DNA from: Pedobacter sp. Leaf176
GTDB lineage: Bacteria; Bacteroidota; Bacteroidia; Sphingobacteriales; Sphingobacteriaceae
Assembly: GCF_001424305.1 (NCBI RefSeq)
Contig: NZ_LMPD01000001.1
Location: 1,172,513 to 1,236,512, forward strand
Reading direction: 5' to 3'
DNA length: 64,000 nt
Shown here piece after piece: positions 38,060-46,463 of this stretch. The number at the start of each line of letters is the position of its first letter. The first letter of the stretch is position 1. Below the pieces are notes generated by a model that searched no databases, was not told where the DNA came from, and saw nothing but the letters and a program-made list of their open reading frames with translations. A program made the translations under genes and the position numbers.

Positions 38060-39790
38060 CTAATAGCCGGGGTTTTGTTTTAGCTTAGGATTTGAACTTA
38101 GTATGTCGCGTCCTATCGGAAATATTTCGGTATGCTTATCTGCATCCGGTTTCTTATCCCACCAGGTTCCTGTATTGAAAACGCCCCAACGGATTAAATC
38201 AGTTCTGCGGCGGTTTTCACCAATAAATTCCCTTCCCCATTCGTCAAGCATTTCCTGATCGGTAAGCTGGCTGCCGGTAGGATTATATAAACTTGTCGAT
38301 CCAGCCGGATAATTCCGTTGCCTTACCTGATTTAAAAGTGTGGCGGCTGCGGCTTTATCACCAGCGCGGTACCTGCATTCTGCAAGGGTGTAATAAACTT
38401 CCGTAAGTCTGATTTCAGCATATGCAGAAGTTATCCTATTTGGATCAGGCGTTGGATACAACGGGTACTTTACTAAAAATATGCCCGAATTGTGATCTGC
38501 ATGGTTCATGTTCGATTCTTTGTCGGCAATTTTAACGCCTGGTTTAGTGCCCAGGAAATAGCCGACCTGATCTCTGATAAAAAGTGCGTACGGACCTTTA
38601 TTTCCTCTAACGGTATCCGGTCTGACTACACCATTTACAGTTTTATTATATGGAAGATAGCCATATAAAAACATACCTTCACGTTTGCTGTCGCCAAGAT
38701 TTTTATATTTTTTCAAGCGGAGATCGTCAGGGTATTTTTGGAATTTAACAAACGGTTTTCCAAGTGTATGGGTATATTCAACACTGTCTACATCCCTGCC
38801 TGGTTGCAATGCAAAGCGTGGATTAGATTGTCCAAAATCTGTGAAGCCACAGTAAAGTGGAGCTGCATCGTAGGTCAGTCCCCAGAAGAACATACCGCTG
38901 TCGTATTGCCAATGTGTTCTGGCTAAAGTTCCGGGAAACCCATAAATAACCTCTGAATTAAGATTTTTATTGGTATAATCAAAAGGAGCGTCCCATCTCG
39001 AATCCAGTACATAAGCGCCGTATTTGCCGGCAATGATGTCGCGGCATATTGCCTCGCATTCTGTATATTTATCTGTTCCGATATACACCTTTGCATTTAG
39101 ATACAACCTGGACAGCAAAGTAGCAGCAGCTGCCTTTGTCCACCTTCCAATGCCATTTGCACCAAGTTGTTCACGAGTCGGAAGCGATGGTATAGCGGCT
39201 TTGAGCTCTGATTCGATATAATTGAAAGTTTCCTGTGGTGTCGCCTGAGTGCCGCCTTGTGTTGTACTTTTAACATCCGTTACGATTTCTATATTACGGT
39301 AAAAATCGAAGGCCCGTAAATAAAACCAGGCACGAAGTGTTCTGAGCTCCGCTTTAAAATCATTAAGTTCATCCGTTGTGATACTAAGCTTTGCAGGGTC
39401 GGTAATGCCTTCCATATCCTGAAGGGAGTTGGTAGAAAGTACAATGCCCTGATAAAAATTTCTCCAGGCACCGTTGGTAAAACCGTCTTGCGGGGTCCAG
39501 GTATGATAATGCATGCGTTGATAGTACCCACCATCCTGCCAGTCGCCCTGACGATTATAGGTGCCCATTTCATCACTGCTGTCTTCACCAACAGCATAAA
39601 CATCATTTCCCTGGATACTCCAGTAAGCATGTTCGAAAGGACGCAAAAAATCTCTGATTACATCATCTCTTCGGGTAAGGAAATTTGCCGCATCTACCCG
39701 GTCATAAACCTGTTCGTCTAATTTTGTACATCCTGTAACTGCGAATAGTAAGCACAGTATACCGCTGATAATTAATTTATAATTTTTCAT
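38060..39790 (-). CDS. SusD/RagB-family glycan-binding lipoprotein
   Basis: Outer-membrane surface lipoprotein that hands glycans to the partner SusC channel; 576 residues from ATG 39790. The signal ends in the lipobox VTGC with Cys21. SusD-like TPR helices are seen as LRTLRAWFYLRAFDFYRNIE and RWTKAAAATLLSRLYLNAKV, and the C-terminal part has SAYAEIRLTEVYYTLAECRY and EFIGENRRRTDLIRWG, both strong family marks. The partner SusC gene lies 10 bp upstream on the same strand. Substrate is not readable from the sequence; nearby alpha-glucan genes make starch or maltodextrin a fair guess. Confidence 0.95.
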   Translation of the reverse strand: MKNYKLIISGILCLLFAVTGCTKLDEQVYDRVDAANFLTRRDDVIRDFLRPFEHAYWSIQGNDVYAVGEDSSDEMGTYNRQGDWQDGGYYQRMHYHTWTPQDGFTNGAWRNFYQGIVLSTNSLQDMEGITDPAKLSITTDELNDFKAELRTLRAWFYLRAFDFYRNIEIVTDVKSTTQGGTQATPQETFNYIESELKAAIPSLPTREQLGANGIGRWTKAAAATLLSRLYLNAKVYIGTDKYTECEAICRDIIAGKYGAYVLDSRWDAPFDYTNKNLNSEVIYGFPGTLARTHWQYDSGMFFWGLTYDAAPLYCGFTDFGQSNPRFALQPGRDVDSVEYTHTLGKPFVKFQKYPDDLRLKKYKNLGDSKREGMFLYGYLPYNKTVNGVVRPDTVRGNKGPYALFIRDQVGYFLGTKPGVKIADKESNMNHADHNSGIFLVKYPLYPTPDPNRITSAYAEIRLTEVYYTLAECRYRAGDKAAAATLLNQVRQRNYPAGSTSLYNPTGSQLTDQEMLDEWGREFIGENRRRTDLIRWGVFNTGTWWDKKPDADKHTEIFPIGRDILSSNPKLKQNPGY

Positions 39791-39800
39791 TTTTCTTACT

Positions 39801-42788
39801 TTAAAAAGTTGCCTGTAAACCAAAGATTAGCTGAAGCGTTGATGGATAATAATTAAGTGATGTATTAACACCTGGCGTAAGCCCATTTACCTGAACAGAT
39901 TCAGGATCGCCACCGGTGAATTTGGTAAAGGTGTGGAGGTTTCTACCGGCAGCATACACCCTAACCGATTTGAGATATTTTGTTGTCAAGGGTTGTCTAT
40001 AGCCAAGCGAGACATTATCTATCTTCAAGAACGAGCCGTTTTCAAGAAAATAATCAGAAGCAATTGACGTCGTAGCGTTGCTCTTCAAGAGCGAATATTT
40101 GCTAGAACTGTCGTAAGCTGATTTTAGCACGTTTGCATCACTTTGACTAGACGGGGTGCCGATATAAAATGCGGTCGTATTAAAGATTTTATAGCCAAAT
40201 GTACCACGAAGAAAAATGCCTAGATCAAAGCGTTTATACCTGAAATTATTGCCGAGTGAACCCATAAATCTAGGTAAGCCATTGCCAACAAATTGCTTAT
40301 CGTCATTCGAAGCAAGATTGGCCTGAACAACGGAACCATCAGCCTTATACACAAGAAGGGCTCCGGCATCATTCACACCTGCCGACCGAAGTGTATAGAA
40401 TTCACCAATGCTATGACCTTCCTGAATCCGTTGAATGTTTCCCGGCGATCCCGGAGCCGGAAGTCCGGCCACATCCTGAAAAGTACCGCCTTTATAGATT
40501 TCGTTCGAAAACGAAATAAACTTATTGCGGTTATGTGCGAAAGTAAGGTTAACATTATAGCTAAAGTCCTTTGCTTTTACCACTTCGGCTGTCAAGGCTA
40601 ACTCTAAACCCGAATTTTTCATCGTTCCAACATTGGTGAAGGTTGTGGATTGCGTATTCGGGGGTACAGGAACATTGTAGTTGCCCAGCAAATCTTTATT
40701 GGTTCTCATGTAATAATCTAAGGAACCACTAATGCGATTATTGAATAACGAAAAATCTAGCCCCACATTTAAGTTTTCTGATTTCTCCCAGCTTAAATCC
40801 GGGTTGACATTTGATGACGGTCCATAAACCTGGTAATATTGACCGTTATAGGGAAAGTAACCTGCACCACCATATAATAGTAGTGACAAATAGTTTCCAA
40901 AATCCTGATTTCCGGTAATTCCGAAATCTCCACGAAGTTTCAGATCACTTACCCAAGGCACAGATTTTTGGAAAAATTCCTCTTCAGAAATTCGCCATGC
41001 GGCAGAAACAGCAGGAAAATTACCCCATTTATTGTTCGCTCCGAATTTTGACGATCCTTCACGCCTCAAGCTGGCGGTTAAGATGTATTTGTTATCGAAG
41101 TCGTAGTTAACCCTCCCGAAAAAAGAAATCAACGTCGAACCGTTTTGCGTGGAAGCAACCGCAGATTGTCCTTGTCCTGCTGCGCCACCATTATATAGTC
41201 CTGAACCAAGATTATTCCATAGGTAAGTATCGAATGGAAAATCGTAATTCTGGGCATACATCCGCTTGAAGTTGTAAAGCGAGTAAGAATACCCGCCCAG
41301 AAGTTTGATGTGGTTTTTACCAATGTTCGCCGCATAGTTTCCCGTCCATTCAATATTTTTCTGGTCATTTTCCTGCTGTTCCTGCGATGCAAAATTCGTC
41401 TGGGTAATTTTATTGGCCTGAACAATTGACGATAATGTTGAAGGTTGAAAATAAAAATTCTTAGCTGACCGGCTTATTTCTGAAAGTGTCACCGTTGTAC
41501 TCAAATTTGAAAGAATGTTCATCTTTAATGAACCATTTATATCCAACTCCTTGATTTCGGCTTCGGATTTAAGAACGTTTGCATTCTCTACCGGATTATT
41601 GGAGAAAAAACCAGTGTTTATGTAATTGTATTTACCTGCACTATTAAAAATGGGGTAAGTGGGATTCAGCGTAAGTGCGTTATTAAAATTGCCCTGGTCG
41701 GAATTGTTGCTTTTCATATACCTTGGAGCCGCGGTTAGTGTTGCCACAAACATGTTATTGTCTGTTGTGTGGTTTAGGGATATTCTGGTGCCATATTCCC
41801 GTTTATGTGCTCGAAGATCAATCCCATCCGCATCACGATAATCTCCGGATGCGAAGTAATTTGTTTTGGCAGAACCGCCGGAGAATTGCACTGTGTGCTT
41901 TTGCGAAAATGCTGGCGAATTGGTAACCTCATCGAGCCAATCTGTTCTTCCTTTATAATCCTGTCCTTGTTTGTTTGCAACTCTGTTGGCAATAAATTCA
42001 TCCGTGGTCAGATTTTTAAGCGTGTTTGTAATGTAATCAAAACTCGCATAACCATCATAAAACATTTGAGATTGAACACCTCCTTTCTTCGTCGTGATGA
42101 TAATTACACCATTGCTCCCCCTTGTACCGTAAATTGCGGAGGCAGCACCGCCCTTTAAAACATCAATACTTTCAATATCATTCTGGTTGATGTTGTCGAT
42201 ATTTCCTCCAGGTACACCATTAATTACATAAAGTGGACCTAAACCAGCACTTCGTGATGAAACGCCCCTCAGCTGTATATTTGGACTGGAATTTGGATCT
42301 GCCATAGCTGTATTCGTGATGTTCAAACCTGCAACCTTTCCCTGAAGCGACATCAATGGGTTATTTGATGCAACTGGCAGCAAATCTTTTGAAGAAATGT
42401 GCGTGATTGCGCTTGAAACTTCACGCTTGTCTAAGGTTCCGTAGCCTACACTCACTACGACAACATCTTTAAGGTTATTTGAGGTCGAACTGAGAAACGC
42501 GTTAATAATGTTAGCCTCTGTTACAGGCATTGTTTTCGGCTGATAGCCGATGTATGAAAACGTAATTGATTTAATGTTTGAAGGAATGGATATGGTATAT
42601 TTCCCCTGCGCATTGGTAGATGTACTTGATGATTTGGCATTGTCTGCTACAGTAACACCTGATAAAGGTGAACCATCTGCCTCATCAGTTACGGTTCCGG
42701 AAATGACTCTGTTTTGCGCTTTTGCAGAGAAAGTTGCCATACAAAGAAGTGAGCAAAAGCTTAGTGATAGTAAAAAATTCCTGTACAT
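39801..42788 (-). CDS. SusC/RagA-family TonB-linked outer-membrane protein
   Basis: 995-residue outer-membrane transporter. It has a signal peptide (cleavage near FSAKAQ), a carboxypeptidase-regulatory-like domain (RVISGTVTDEADGSPLSGVT, about 27-105) containing a short TonB-linked region, the SusC-type plug start VVVSVGYGTLDKREVSSAI and LRGVSSRSAGLGPLYVINGV, then the GSNGVIIITTKKG motif and a barrel ending in FGLQATF. Together with the SusD protein just downstream it forms a glycan uptake complex. It is divergent from the SusR-like regulator across a 633-bp region. Confidence 0.96.
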   Translation of the reverse strand: MYRNFLLSLSFCSLLCMATFSAKAQNRVISGTVTDEADGSPLSGVTVADNAKSSSTSTNAQGKYTISIPSNIKSITFSYIGYQPKTMPVTEANIINAFLSSTSNNLKDVVVVSVGYGTLDKREVSSAITHISSKDLLPVASNNPLMSLQGKVAGLNITNTAMADPNSSPNIQLRGVSSRSAGLGPLYVINGVPGGNIDNINQNDIESIDVLKGGAASAIYGTRGSNGVIIITTKKGGVQSQMFYDGYASFDYITNTLKNLTTDEFIANRVANKQGQDYKGRTDWLDEVTNSPAFSQKHTVQFSGGSAKTNYFASGDYRDADGIDLRAHKREYGTRISLNHTTDNNMFVATLTAAPRYMKSNNSDQGNFNNALTLNPTYPIFNSAGKYNYINTGFFSNNPVENANVLKSEAEIKELDINGSLKMNILSNLSTTVTLSEISRSAKNFYFQPSTLSSIVQANKITQTNFASQEQQENDQKNIEWTGNYAANIGKNHIKLLGGYSYSLYNFKRMYAQNYDFPFDTYLWNNLGSGLYNGGAAGQGQSAVASTQNGSTLISFFGRVNYDFDNKYILTASLRREGSSKFGANNKWGNFPAVSAAWRISEEEFFQKSVPWVSDLKLRGDFGITGNQDFGNYLSLLLYGGAGYFPYNGQYYQVYGPSSNVNPDLSWEKSENLNVGLDFSLFNNRISGSLDYYMRTNKDLLGNYNVPVPPNTQSTTFTNVGTMKNSGLELALTAEVVKAKDFSYNVNLTFAHNRNKFISFSNEIYKGGTFQDVAGLPAPGSPGNIQRIQEGHSIGEFYTLRSAGVNDAGALLVYKADGSVVQANLASNDDKQFVGNGLPRFMGSLGNNFRYKRFDLGIFLRGTFGYKIFNTTAFYIGTPSSQSDANVLKSAYDSSSKYSLLKSNATTSIASDYFLENGSFLKIDNVSLGYRQPLTTKYLKSVRVYAAGRNLHTFTKFTGGDPESVQVNGLTPGVNTSLNYYPSTLQLIFGLQATF

Positions 42789-43421
42789 ATAATTTTTTTA
42801 AGTAGTTCTTGTTAGTTGAAATAAATTATTGGACCGCATTTAATAGCGGAAAGAATTTTCCGGTTTGAATACGGAAGGATTGGCTAAGGTGGTTTTCTCC
42901 TGCTCATACAATAAGATTTTTTGACAAAGCAGGCCGCTAAAAGGATTTACTAAATTAGTGCAGACAGCCATTTTTATCAATGGTTTTCTATTTGGTTAAA
43001 TGTTTTTCGATTATCCGGATCGGTTTTAATTATCGAATCATCTAAATTATCATTGCTTTTATTGTAAAAGCATCACTTTGAACTCACAGAGAAAAATATA
43101 TAATAAAAAAAGAGCTTTTTTTAATTTAAGTAACTTTATATCAGTGTATTATAAAAAAATTGTTGAATTAAAATATAAACGATTTAAGGTCGATATCTAA
43201 GTTTAAACAGGCAAAACTATCGGTTTCAATTACCTATTGTTGCCTTTTATAGATTTATGTAGTATGAAAAAATTGCTTAAATGCCATAGTTTGTTTAGCG
43301 TTGGACTGGGCGAGCTAAAAAGTACCAGATGCAACGAAAACAGCTTTGTTTAACTGCAGAAAATAAAAGCCTTTTTTGATGTATAAATAGTATTATTTTT
43401 GAGTTACCCTATCTACCAGAG
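42789..43421. other. 633-bp intergenic region between susC and SusR-like gene
   Basis: AT-rich, no convincing gene. It must hold the susC promoter (none matched exactly) and the promoter of the regulator (TATTTTTG at 43394). An inverted repeat CGGAAA-GAAT-TTTCCG at 42847-42862, about 60 bp before susC, is a candidate operator. A 29-codon frame at 43264-43353 is not supported. Confidence 0.6.
43394..43401 (+). promoter_or_regulatory. -7 box TATTTTTG of the SusR-like gene
   Basis: Exact TAnnTTTG match 20 bp before the ATG, with TTTG at 43375-43378 upstream as a possible -33 element (spacing shorter than usual). Confidence 0.4.
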
Positions 43422-45035
43422 ATGAAATTTTTAATTGTAAACCTGTTTTTGTTTTTTGCCGTTTCAAATCTTCATGCAAATACCCACAAGGACAGTTTAC
43501 TTGTCAAACTAAAGAAGGAGATCCAAAACAAATCAATTTACGATAAGCAAAAGCTTTTAAGAATTGAGGAAGTCAAGTTGGGTTTCAAACAAAAACAAAC
43601 TGACCATTTTAATACATTTCTTCAACTTTTCAACGAATACGAGTATTATAAGTTTGATTCAGCTTATTATTATGGAAAAAAGTTGCTTCAGGAGGGCATC
43701 AGAATTAATAATAAAAAGAAAATTAATGAAAGTAAAGTTAAACTGGCCTCACTGTTATTGCATGCCGGCATGTTTAAAGAAACATTCGATTATCTGAAAG
43801 AAATCAACTCTTCTGTACTTGATAAAAAATATAAATATGAGTATTATTGTTTGAAGTCTGGTGCATATTCTAATCTTGCCATTTACAACAATGATCCAAA
43901 CTTTACCCGACCTTATAATCAGAGGGCCGTCGAGTATTTAGATTCTGCTATTTCACAGTGTGAACCAAATACATTCGATCTGCTTTTTACTTTAGGTAAC
44001 CGGCAAGTGGTGGGTGGGATGGTAAATAAGTCGCCTACGTTTTTCCTGGAAATACTAAAAAAATATGAATTAACTGCACATCAACGGGCGCGGTTACTTA
44101 CTGCACTCGCCGCGTTCTATCAGGATGAGTCACAGGATGATCAGCGCATAGCCCTTCTGGCCGAATCTGCCATCTGGGATATCAGATCTTCAACAAGAGA
44201 AACACTGGCGACGCTTTTACTCGCAGAAGACTTGTTTAGGCACGGAGACCTGGATAATGCCTATATTTTTATAAAGAATTCCCGGGACGATGCCGGATTT
44301 TATGGAAACAGACTTAGAAAACTTAAAATTGAATCAATTTTGCCTGATATAGCCGCCCAGGTGGATATGGTTGCCCAAAAGGCCAATAATAAACTGATGT
44401 TTTATTTCCTCGCCACGGCGATGATTACTGTTATTGTTTTACTTATATCCTTTGTAATCTTCATCCAGCTCAAGAAGCTAAGGGTTAAAGAAAGAATTAT
44501 CGAAGAGAAGAATAACGAATTGAAAGTGATTAATGAACAACTTTTATTTATCAATGACAAGCTAAGGGAATATGCTACTGTAAATGAAAAGTATATCGGT
44601 TATTTTTTCGATGTTATTTCAGGTTATATTCTAAAATTAGATCGTTTAAAGAAAAACGTAGAGCGAAAAATCCTCGCGAAAAGATTTGGAGAAGTGCTCC
44701 CGGCTTTACATGACATCGATATAAAAAAGGAACGTGAGACTTTGTTTAATACATTCGATAGCGTTTTCATCAGCATATTTCCCAATTTTGTTGAGGTTTT
44801 CAATTCCCTGCTCAACCAGGAAGATCAAATTTGGCCAAAAGCGCCCGAGTTGTTAAACACCGATTTAAGAATATTTGCCTTAATGAGGTTAGGTATTAAA
44901 GACGTTCAGGCAATTGCAACCATTTTAGAATATTCTGTAAACACAATTTACGTATATAAAATGCGGATTAAAGCTAAAGCATTTGTTTCCGGAGATGAGT
45001 TCGATGCTAGAATTATGGCCGTAAAGGCAATTTAG
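43422..45035 (+). CDS. SusR-like (DUF6377-type) membrane regulator
   Basis: 537-residue protein with a signal peptide, a long alpha-helical periplasmic part (about 20-325, TPR-like), one membrane helix (LMFYFLATAMITVIVLLISFVIF), a coiled coil (KERIIEEKNNELKVINEQL) and a cytoplasmic C-terminal part ending in a LuxR-like helix-turn-helix: LRIFALMRLGIKDVQAIATI then LEYSVNTIYVYKMRIK. This is the plan of SusR-type regulators, which sense malto-oligosaccharides in the periplasm and activate sus genes. It is divergent from susCD, so direct control of that operon is the likely role. Specificity is inference. Confidence 0.85.
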   Translation: MKFLIVNLFLFFAVSNLHANTHKDSLLVKLKKEIQNKSIYDKQKLLRIEEVKLGFKQKQTDHFNTFLQLFNEYEYYKFDSAYYYGKKLLQEGIRINNKKKINESKVKLASLLLHAGMFKETFDYLKEINSSVLDKKYKYEYYCLKSGAYSNLAIYNNDPNFTRPYNQRAVEYLDSAISQCEPNTFDLLFTLGNRQVVGGMVNKSPTFFLEILKKYELTAHQRARLLTALAAFYQDESQDDQRIALLAESAIWDIRSSTRETLATLLLAEDLFRHGDLDNAYIFIKNSRDDAGFYGNRLRKLKIESILPDIAAQVDMVAQKANNKLMFYFLATAMITVIVLLISFVIFIQLKKLRVKERIIEEKNNELKVINEQLLFINDKLREYATVNEKYIGYFFDVISGYILKLDRLKKNVERKILAKRFGEVLPALHDIDIKKERETLFNTFDSVFISIFPNFVEVFNSLLNQEDQIWPKAPELLNTDLRIFALMRLGIKDVQAIATILEYSVNTIYVYKMRIKAKAFVSGDEFDARIMAVKAI

Positions 45036-45093
45036 GCACCTATTGGTCCGACAACGCATTTGTTCAAATATTAAAGAATAAGGCACAATAGAT

Positions 45094-46077
45094 TTATTGC
45101 ACCAATAGATTACAGCCTCTTATATCGGCATTGTCAAAACGGCCCAAAACTTCAAAGCTACCATCCATGTTTACTTTGCCCAAATCCTGTGTGGCTATAA
45201 ACGAGCATGAATTTGCATTGGCCAGGTCGATTACATTGATTCCACCTGTTTTGCCATGCGCAATTAAACTCAGTGGGTCGTTCGTATCCCTGATTAAAAT
45301 CCGCATCCAGTATGGACAGTTGAAAATGCCATCTCCCAGGGAATAAGCCTGCGATAAGAGTTCAGTCATGCCGTATTCGCTATGAATAGAATTGATTCCG
45401 AAACCTTTTTTCAACTTTTCATGTAGCTCTTCACGAACCATTTCCTTACGTTTACCTTTCATTCCACCGGTTTCCATCACAACTAAACCTGGAAAATCTA
45501 CATGATGGGTTTCGATGAAATCCAGCAAAGCATAAGTTACGCCAATCAAAACTGTTTTTTGATTTTTTGATTTTAGTTCACGGAGCGTTTTAAAAAGTTC
45601 ATCATGGTTATACAAAAAGTAACCACTGTCAGGATGCTTACTTTTTTCAATCAAATCATTAACCATATAAATTAAGGATGAGCCAGCCCTTTGTTGATAA
45701 GATGGGAGCAAAGCCAGAAAGCAGTAGTCTTCTATGTTTCCATAAAACTGGTTAAATGCCTGCAGGTAACTTTGTTCGTAAAGTTTTACGTCGGTGACAT
45801 GATGACTGCTTTGAACCATTCCGGTTGTTCCGGAACTGCTAAAAGTTATTTGACTAGGTTCTTCATTACTTAAAACCGAATGCGTTTTGAAAAAGCCTAT
45901 GGGTAAAAAAGGGATCTGGTGCAAGCTGTTTACTTCATCAATGTCGATATGCAAGTGATGAATATATGCCGCATAAACAGCACAATGAGTAGCCTGATGC
46001 CTGAATATTTCTAAAGCCAGCGTTTCAAATTCCCGGGCATTTTGTATCGAAAAGATATTTTCTGTTGTAAAATTCAC
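45094..46077 (-). CDS. LuxE/PaaK-like acyl-protein synthetase family enzyme
   Basis: 327-residue ANL-superfamily-like enzyme of the LuxE family, which activate fatty acids as acyl-AMP. Key marks: ITFSSSGTTGMVQSSHHV (the SSGTTG nucleotide loop), FLPIGFFKTHSV in front of it and HSEYGMTELLSQAYSLG further on; MRILIRD and FEVLGRFDNADIRGCNLLV at the C terminus fit the adenylate-forming hinge. No LuxC or LuxD is nearby, so luminescence is not implied. Last gene of a tight three-gene minus-strand operon with the small membrane protein and the penicillin acylase family protein. Confidence 0.83.
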   Translation of the reverse strand: MNFTTENIFSIQNAREFETLALEIFRHQATHCAVYAAYIHHLHIDIDEVNSLHQIPFLPIGFFKTHSVLSNEEPSQITFSSSGTTGMVQSSHHVTDVKLYEQSYLQAFNQFYGNIEDYCFLALLPSYQQRAGSSLIYMVNDLIEKSKHPDSGYFLYNHDELFKTLRELKSKNQKTVLIGVTYALLDFIETHHVDFPGLVVMETGGMKGKRKEMVREELHEKLKKGFGINSIHSEYGMTELLSQAYSLGDGIFNCPYWMRILIRDTNDPLSLIAHGKTGGINVIDLANANSCSFIATQDLGKVNMDGSFEVLGRFDNADIRGCNLLVQ

Positions 46078-46097
46078 GAAAGCAAAAGTACAAAGGC

Positions 46098-46457
46098 TTA
46101 TGCTAATTTTTCGTCAGTTTTTTTAACCAGCATTGCCTTGCGGAACTGGTAGCCGCAATAACCACTTATTCCGGCGGCAAGACCACTCAGTAAGCCGGTT
46201 ACAAATAACAGAATCCACCAGATTTTTACGCCAGTCATTATTGCAACTCTTGTTGCGAGTACATTGTCATTTGGCAAACTTTTAAATAAAGCGTAACCTA
46301 TCCAAAGTAAAAATATTGCGAAAAAAGGCTGCCAGAAAGCGATTTTTCCGGTTTTACCGATTATCCCGCATGTAGCAAAGGAGATAATAATAATCACCCA
46401 CCAGGGTGCGATCATTTGCAGTAAAAAACAAATTATTAATATAACTATGAAAACCAT
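46098..46457 (-). CDS. small four-helix membrane protein, function unknown
   Basis: 119 residues with about four hydrophobic helices (VFIVILIICFLLQMIAPWWV, ATCGIIGKTGKIAFW, FFAIFLLWIGYALF, WWILLFVTGLLSGLAAGIS) and a charged tail (RKAMLVKKTDEKLA). I do not recognise the family. It lies 6 bp after the penicillin acylase gene stop and 20 bp before the LuxE-like gene, so it is translated in the same operon. Confidence 0.75.
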   Translation of the reverse strand: MVFIVILIICFLLQMIAPWWVIIIISFATCGIIGKTGKIAFWQPFFAIFLLWIGYALFKSLPNDNVLATRVAIMTGVKIWWILLFVTGLLSGLAAGISGYCGYQFRKAMLVKKTDEKLA

Positions 46458-46463
46458 TTTTCG

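Noticed and set aside
43264..43353. 29-codon frame starting KKLLKCHSLF before the SusR-like gene
   Set aside because: Too short and without supporting signals; could be a leader peptide but nothing shows it.
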